Shown here one piece after another: positions 60,480 through 64,000 of a DNA stretch of 64,000 nt. The translations under genes were made by a program, and so were the position numbers. A model generated the notes under the pieces. It was given only the letters and a program-made list of their open reading frames with translations, ran no database searches and was not told the DNA's origin. Source of the stretch: Nephrocerus scutellatus (taxonomy: Eukaryota > Arthropoda > Insecta > Diptera > Pipunculidae); contig OX352762.1 in the NCBI GenBank assembly GCA_947095585.1, positions 113,552,930 through 113,616,929 on the forward strand. The letters run 5' to 3'. Each line of letters begins with the position of its first letter. The stretch's first letter is position 1.

Positions 60480-61560
60480 TCTCCATGCGAATTATTTTTT
60501 GTCTTCCGCAATAGAGGAATACTTTTCTTTCATATATCAATTAATGCTTTTTCTGAATCATCAGAACAAATTTTCATTCTTTTATATATTCTTTTCATTA
60601 AAATACCATTTCTTGCAGCTGATTTTTATTTTTTATCTTCCAAGTAAAGAATCTGCCAAATCGACACCTCCCATAAACTTATTGTACTCTTTGGCAATCG
60701 CTGGAAAATCCACTTCTTTGTTTGCTTGGTTTTTTATGCCTCTGGGCTCTTAAAATTAGCTTCTCTCCAATAAAATTAGAATTTATTGCAACTAACTAAC
60801 TAACTTTTGTATACTTCCAAACAACTACAGCCAGATACATGCCGTCAATGCTGCCTACTATTTCATAATAAACACTACGCTCTGTACTTCTCCAGTACTT
60901 GTCATCTGGAAGCTTACAGTTTGGAAAGCGATTACTCCGAACAGTTCCTAGACTTAGAATTCCTTCAACATATAGATAAAATTATAGAAATTAATGGTAT
61001 CGAAGTGTAGTAGTAATCGATATATCGATGGAATGCATGTATTGTGAAACAATTTTAATTAAGCGAATCACGATATTGGAACTAGGACCGAAATTAATTT
61101 CACTGGGCAAGCGAAAGTGATCATCATTCTTCTGACCAGTATAAAGCTCAAAATTATAAGCATACGCAGATGCTCCACACAAAACAAAAACTTGTAGCCC
61201 CGTTTGTGAGACTTTGCTGGTAGATGCTGCTTAATGTAGTTTCTCGCTCCACATATAAAAAATCTTCAAGAGGAACTTTTTGGAAGTTTTGTGTTAGTTC
61301 ATGTACGATAGAACGAATTTTATGGATGCGATCATGAGCAATGTCCGACCTTAGGACCATTTTGGCGTTTTCATTAAAATTAAGGTATTGACGACTTTTT
61401 CGAATTTGTCTACAGACATTTTATTTCTAATAATTTCATTGGCTTCAAAATACGTCGTATGCCAGGAGTCTGCAAGAGCTTTTTACATAATTGTAGCAAA
61501 GCTATAGTTGTAGTAGTTCCGTATATTGATTCGAAATTCGGGCTGTCGATAGTGTTTGTT
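60480..61560 (-). pseudogene. piggyBac transposase relic
   Basis: Minus-strand blocks in order: NEIIRNKMSVDKFEKVVNTL; a degraded first-aspartate region (VPLEDFLYVERET where VDEQ-type sequence is expected); LQVFVLCGASAYAYNFELYT then GQKNDDHFRLPSEINFGPSS and NIVIRLIKIV; a degraded YFDNFYTS block (now SIDISITTT); KLPDDKYWRSTERSVYYEIV then GSIDGMYLAVVVWKYTKV; and EVDFPAIAKEYNKFMGGVDL then ADSLLGR (conserved MGGVDL box). Together these cover most of the DDE_Tnp_1_7 catalytic core. Both first-half aspartate boxes are mutated and frameshifts separate the blocks, so it is inactive. No TTAA-flanked ends were identified. Confidence 0.88.
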
Positions 61561-62739
61561 ATGAATTTTTTAAATTAAAACAAAAGACCAGTTCTTGTAT
61601 TTTCTAATAACCACTTTGATTTAACAGTTTCACTTAGATTGAAGCTCTACATTTTATTTAACTTCACTGGTTATTCAGTTGAAACGAATAAGAGACTACC
61701 ACGATGAATTACTATTAACTATTATTATTTATACTCAATCAACTGATTCTAGAATTTTCTGTTCTTTTCTGTTACTTACTAATGTAAGTGATTCATAGAT
61801 TTTGCAAACAAGCTGTGGTGTACATAAAGAACCAGAGCGCAACCAGATAAAACACAAACAAAACGTCGGTTCATCCGGTTGCTTTTTGAAGCATAATTTT
61901 AAGTTTTATTTTTATTTCGGTTGGTGTATAGTAGATGATATAATATAAGTTGAAGTTTAAAATCATACTTGTGTAGACATAATGGAATACAGCAATATAT
62001 GCATGAAAAAATGTATTTTATGAATTTGTATAGTTGTTCTAGTACAATACCATAAGCAATTCACCTATGTACATTATTCACCTATCAGCGATCACCTAGA
62101 AATATGCCTTAGTAAAAATTTATTTATTTATCTTACATTCTTTTATCGCCGAAATTTATACAATTATTTTTAGTGAAAATATTTTGCTTCGATAAGAAAT
62201 CCCAAATCTGAAACCTTGAGACATTCTGTTTGTCCGTTTCCTAATCTGTTCATCTAATTATATATTAACTTTTGAAAATCAATATCAAAATCAATTTATC
62301 ATTTTATACAAACATACAAAACTTGCCCTCATGGTAGTATTTTGCATAATACATTTGTCAATAATCACGCCTTTATTTGACTTCTTTACTTTAAATTAAA
62401 TAAACCTTTTCCTGGGGAGACGGCTGGTCGACTTAAAAAAGGAGAAATTAATGACTACCCAAATTTTTTAATTAGCACAAGCATAATTAATTAGCAGTTT
62501 TATAATACTGGACACGGTGTGGGTTTTAAGAAAATTCGGGGACACATAGTCGTAATGAATGTCGTTGGAATGTACCTAATACCGTAGCAAAAATAAAAAA
62601 TCTTACCAAAAAGTCTTCCAAATTCGTGTTCGGCTAAAGAAGGTATATCTTAACTTAACGTTACGTCCGCAAATATTAATGATGATACATAACTGATGAG
62701 CATTTTTAACACCACGATGGTTACGATAGGTGCCAAATT
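61561..62739. other. No recognised feature
   Basis: AT-rich; the region where the piggyBac 5' end should lie shows no clear terminal repeat. Confidence 0.35.
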
Positions 62740-63010
62740 CAAAAAAAAACTTAACTTTTCGCAGATTTTCTTTAAAGCACATACCATTGACGAGTTTGTT
62801 GGTTTCCTCGATACAAGGCGTGGTTGATAGCTTCGAGTCTCTTAACGAATGCATTGAATGCTGCACGAAGGTGACCTGTTGGTATCTTGGTCCATTCTCT
62901 ATGAATGATGTCTTCAATGTTGTCTTCAATGCATGCACACGTTGGCCTCCAAAATGGACCATATGGAGAAGTTCATTGGATTCAAGTCTGTTGAGTCTGT
63001 AGGGCTTTGT
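62740..63010 (-). pseudogene. Tc1/mariner transposase C-terminal relic
   Basis: The minus strand reads TDSTDLNPMNFSIWSILEAN (usual SPDLNPMDFSIWSILEAKV, the third catalytic-residue region) and, in another frame, EWTKIPTGHLRAAFNAFVKR followed by LEAINHAL and GNQQT, the usual C-terminal helix. Frameshifts occur between the blocks. Sequence up to about 63460 may be the decayed upstream part of the same element, but no motif there is convincing. Confidence 0.7.
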
Positions 63011-64000
63011 TGCGAAGAAATTAAATTTTGAACGTTACTTGGTAAAAGTTATTTTGTCAAACGATGCGGTGCTGATTCTAAAAGCACGCAGACAAATATC
63101 AGCTGCGAAAACTTATTTTTCACCAATGTGAAAAAATGCCTATTCCACCTTTCGTTAATATATATTTTCGATCAGATTAATAGTAAAATGTTTCCCATGA
63201 ATTGTTCTTTCTAAAAAAGTTTGTGAGTCACAAAATTTTTTAAGCTGACGATTAAACAATATTTTCAAGACCTTTGGAAAGAATGTCAGGTCGGAGAAAA
63301 AAGTTCTACTTTTTTGGGTACAAACTACTCTCGCAGTGTCCATTGGTATGGGAGAGAAGGAAAATCTTTCGCAATGGTTTTGCCAAAATTAAAAAAAACA
63401 CCTGCTTATTAATATTAAGGATAAACCATCTCGCAGAACAGATTTTTGGATGCTGAATTCATAAGCTGGGTTTCCTGTTTTTTTTTTTGTGTCATCTTAT
63501 TTATTATGACCTACACTTATTTATGTCTTTAAAGTCATACTTCTTGTTACCAACAAAAAGTGCTCAACTCAAACCAATAAATATCTCGGAATAAAATAGA
63601 AATTCTATAAGATTTTCAAAGTAAAAAAATTCTCATTCACTGCCACTTCGTTGAAAAGCGAACAAAAGAGGAATTGAACGAGATACAAATAAATACGCCC
63701 GGAAAGCATTAAACTCCGTGTCGGCATCAAAGATATCCTGAAGAAGTCTATGTATTTTAGATATAACGAACAACAGAAACGGTGATGATGGTACGCTTTA
63801 CGGGCGGAATGGCTATCAATTCTACTCGTATCTATCAATTCTGGATTTTTCTGGGTTTGTGTAACCTTCCGTTTCTTTCATATCCATTGATGTAGTAATA
63901 GAAAGATATTTTCAGACATTCTATTCCCGCAGCGATGTGAAATAAAATTGCCCATATTCATTCGAGTACGTCACTAGCCACCAGACCTTCCCTCCCCATT
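63011..64000. other. No recognised feature
   Basis: AT-rich end of the window with short poly(A)/poly(T) runs; possible decayed N-terminal part of the neighbouring transposase up to about 63460. Confidence 0.35.

Overview
The window looks like eukaryotic, AT-rich, non-coding DNA from an insect, most likely a fly. Every recognisable coding relic belongs to an insect-type transposable element: RTE-like, R1/LOA-type and CR1/Jockey-type LINEs, piggyBac, Tc1/mariner, Helitron and a tRNA-derived SINE. The one host-type protein found is a 43-residue C-terminal piece of histone H2B, which is too conserved to place the species. I found no intact host gene, no tRNA or rRNA gene, no operon structure and no CRISPR array. 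Nearly all long reading frames are broken pieces of mobile elements. The fly assignment rests on recalled similarity of the repeats and is an inference.

Layout. 1-4850: RTE-like LINE (family RTE-A) pieces in a head-to-head arrangement, present twice at a period of 1837 bp. The second copy is split by a 969-bp piggyBac-type MITE with TTAA at both ends. 6745-8440: the H2B fragment abuts the 3' end of an R1-type LINE (family W) that is itself split by a second RTE-like fragment. 8704-9110: degenerate tandem repeat. 10505-13505: RTE-A endonuclease and reverse-transcriptase (RT) pieces around a 3' half of an R1-type LINE. 16086-16515: short mariner derivative with terminal inverted repeats (TIRs) and TA flanks. 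18218-19560: a LINE ORF1 (gag-like) relic. 25745-28660: R1-type LINE with a tRNA-derived SINE inside it, then mariner and piggyBac transposase pieces. 32030-33142: R1-type relic with a perfect 177-bp tandem duplication, then a MITE. 34885-35975 and 38252-40210: RTE-A and family W (with ORF1). 40890-44830: RTE-A scrap and a CR1/Jockey-type LINE. 47083-48830: internally deleted RTE-A with endonuclease. 51098-53795: partial SINE, long hairpin, Helitron, stem-loop MITE and RTE-A RT. 55755-59122: CR1-type and R1-type relics, a possible spliced open frame, mariner, Helitron-like minisatellite. 60480-63010: piggyBac and Tc1/mariner relics.

Nothing here works together as a pathway; the region is a layered graveyard of transposons. 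All eight R1-type pieces lie on the minus strand. That would fit a window inside a long intron of a plus-strand gene, but no exon was identified to confirm it. The most informative features are the H2B/LINE junction, the MITE carrying three GCGGTCC-NNN-GGACCGC palindromes, the head-to-head LINE duplication, and several small elements with exact ends and target-site duplications.
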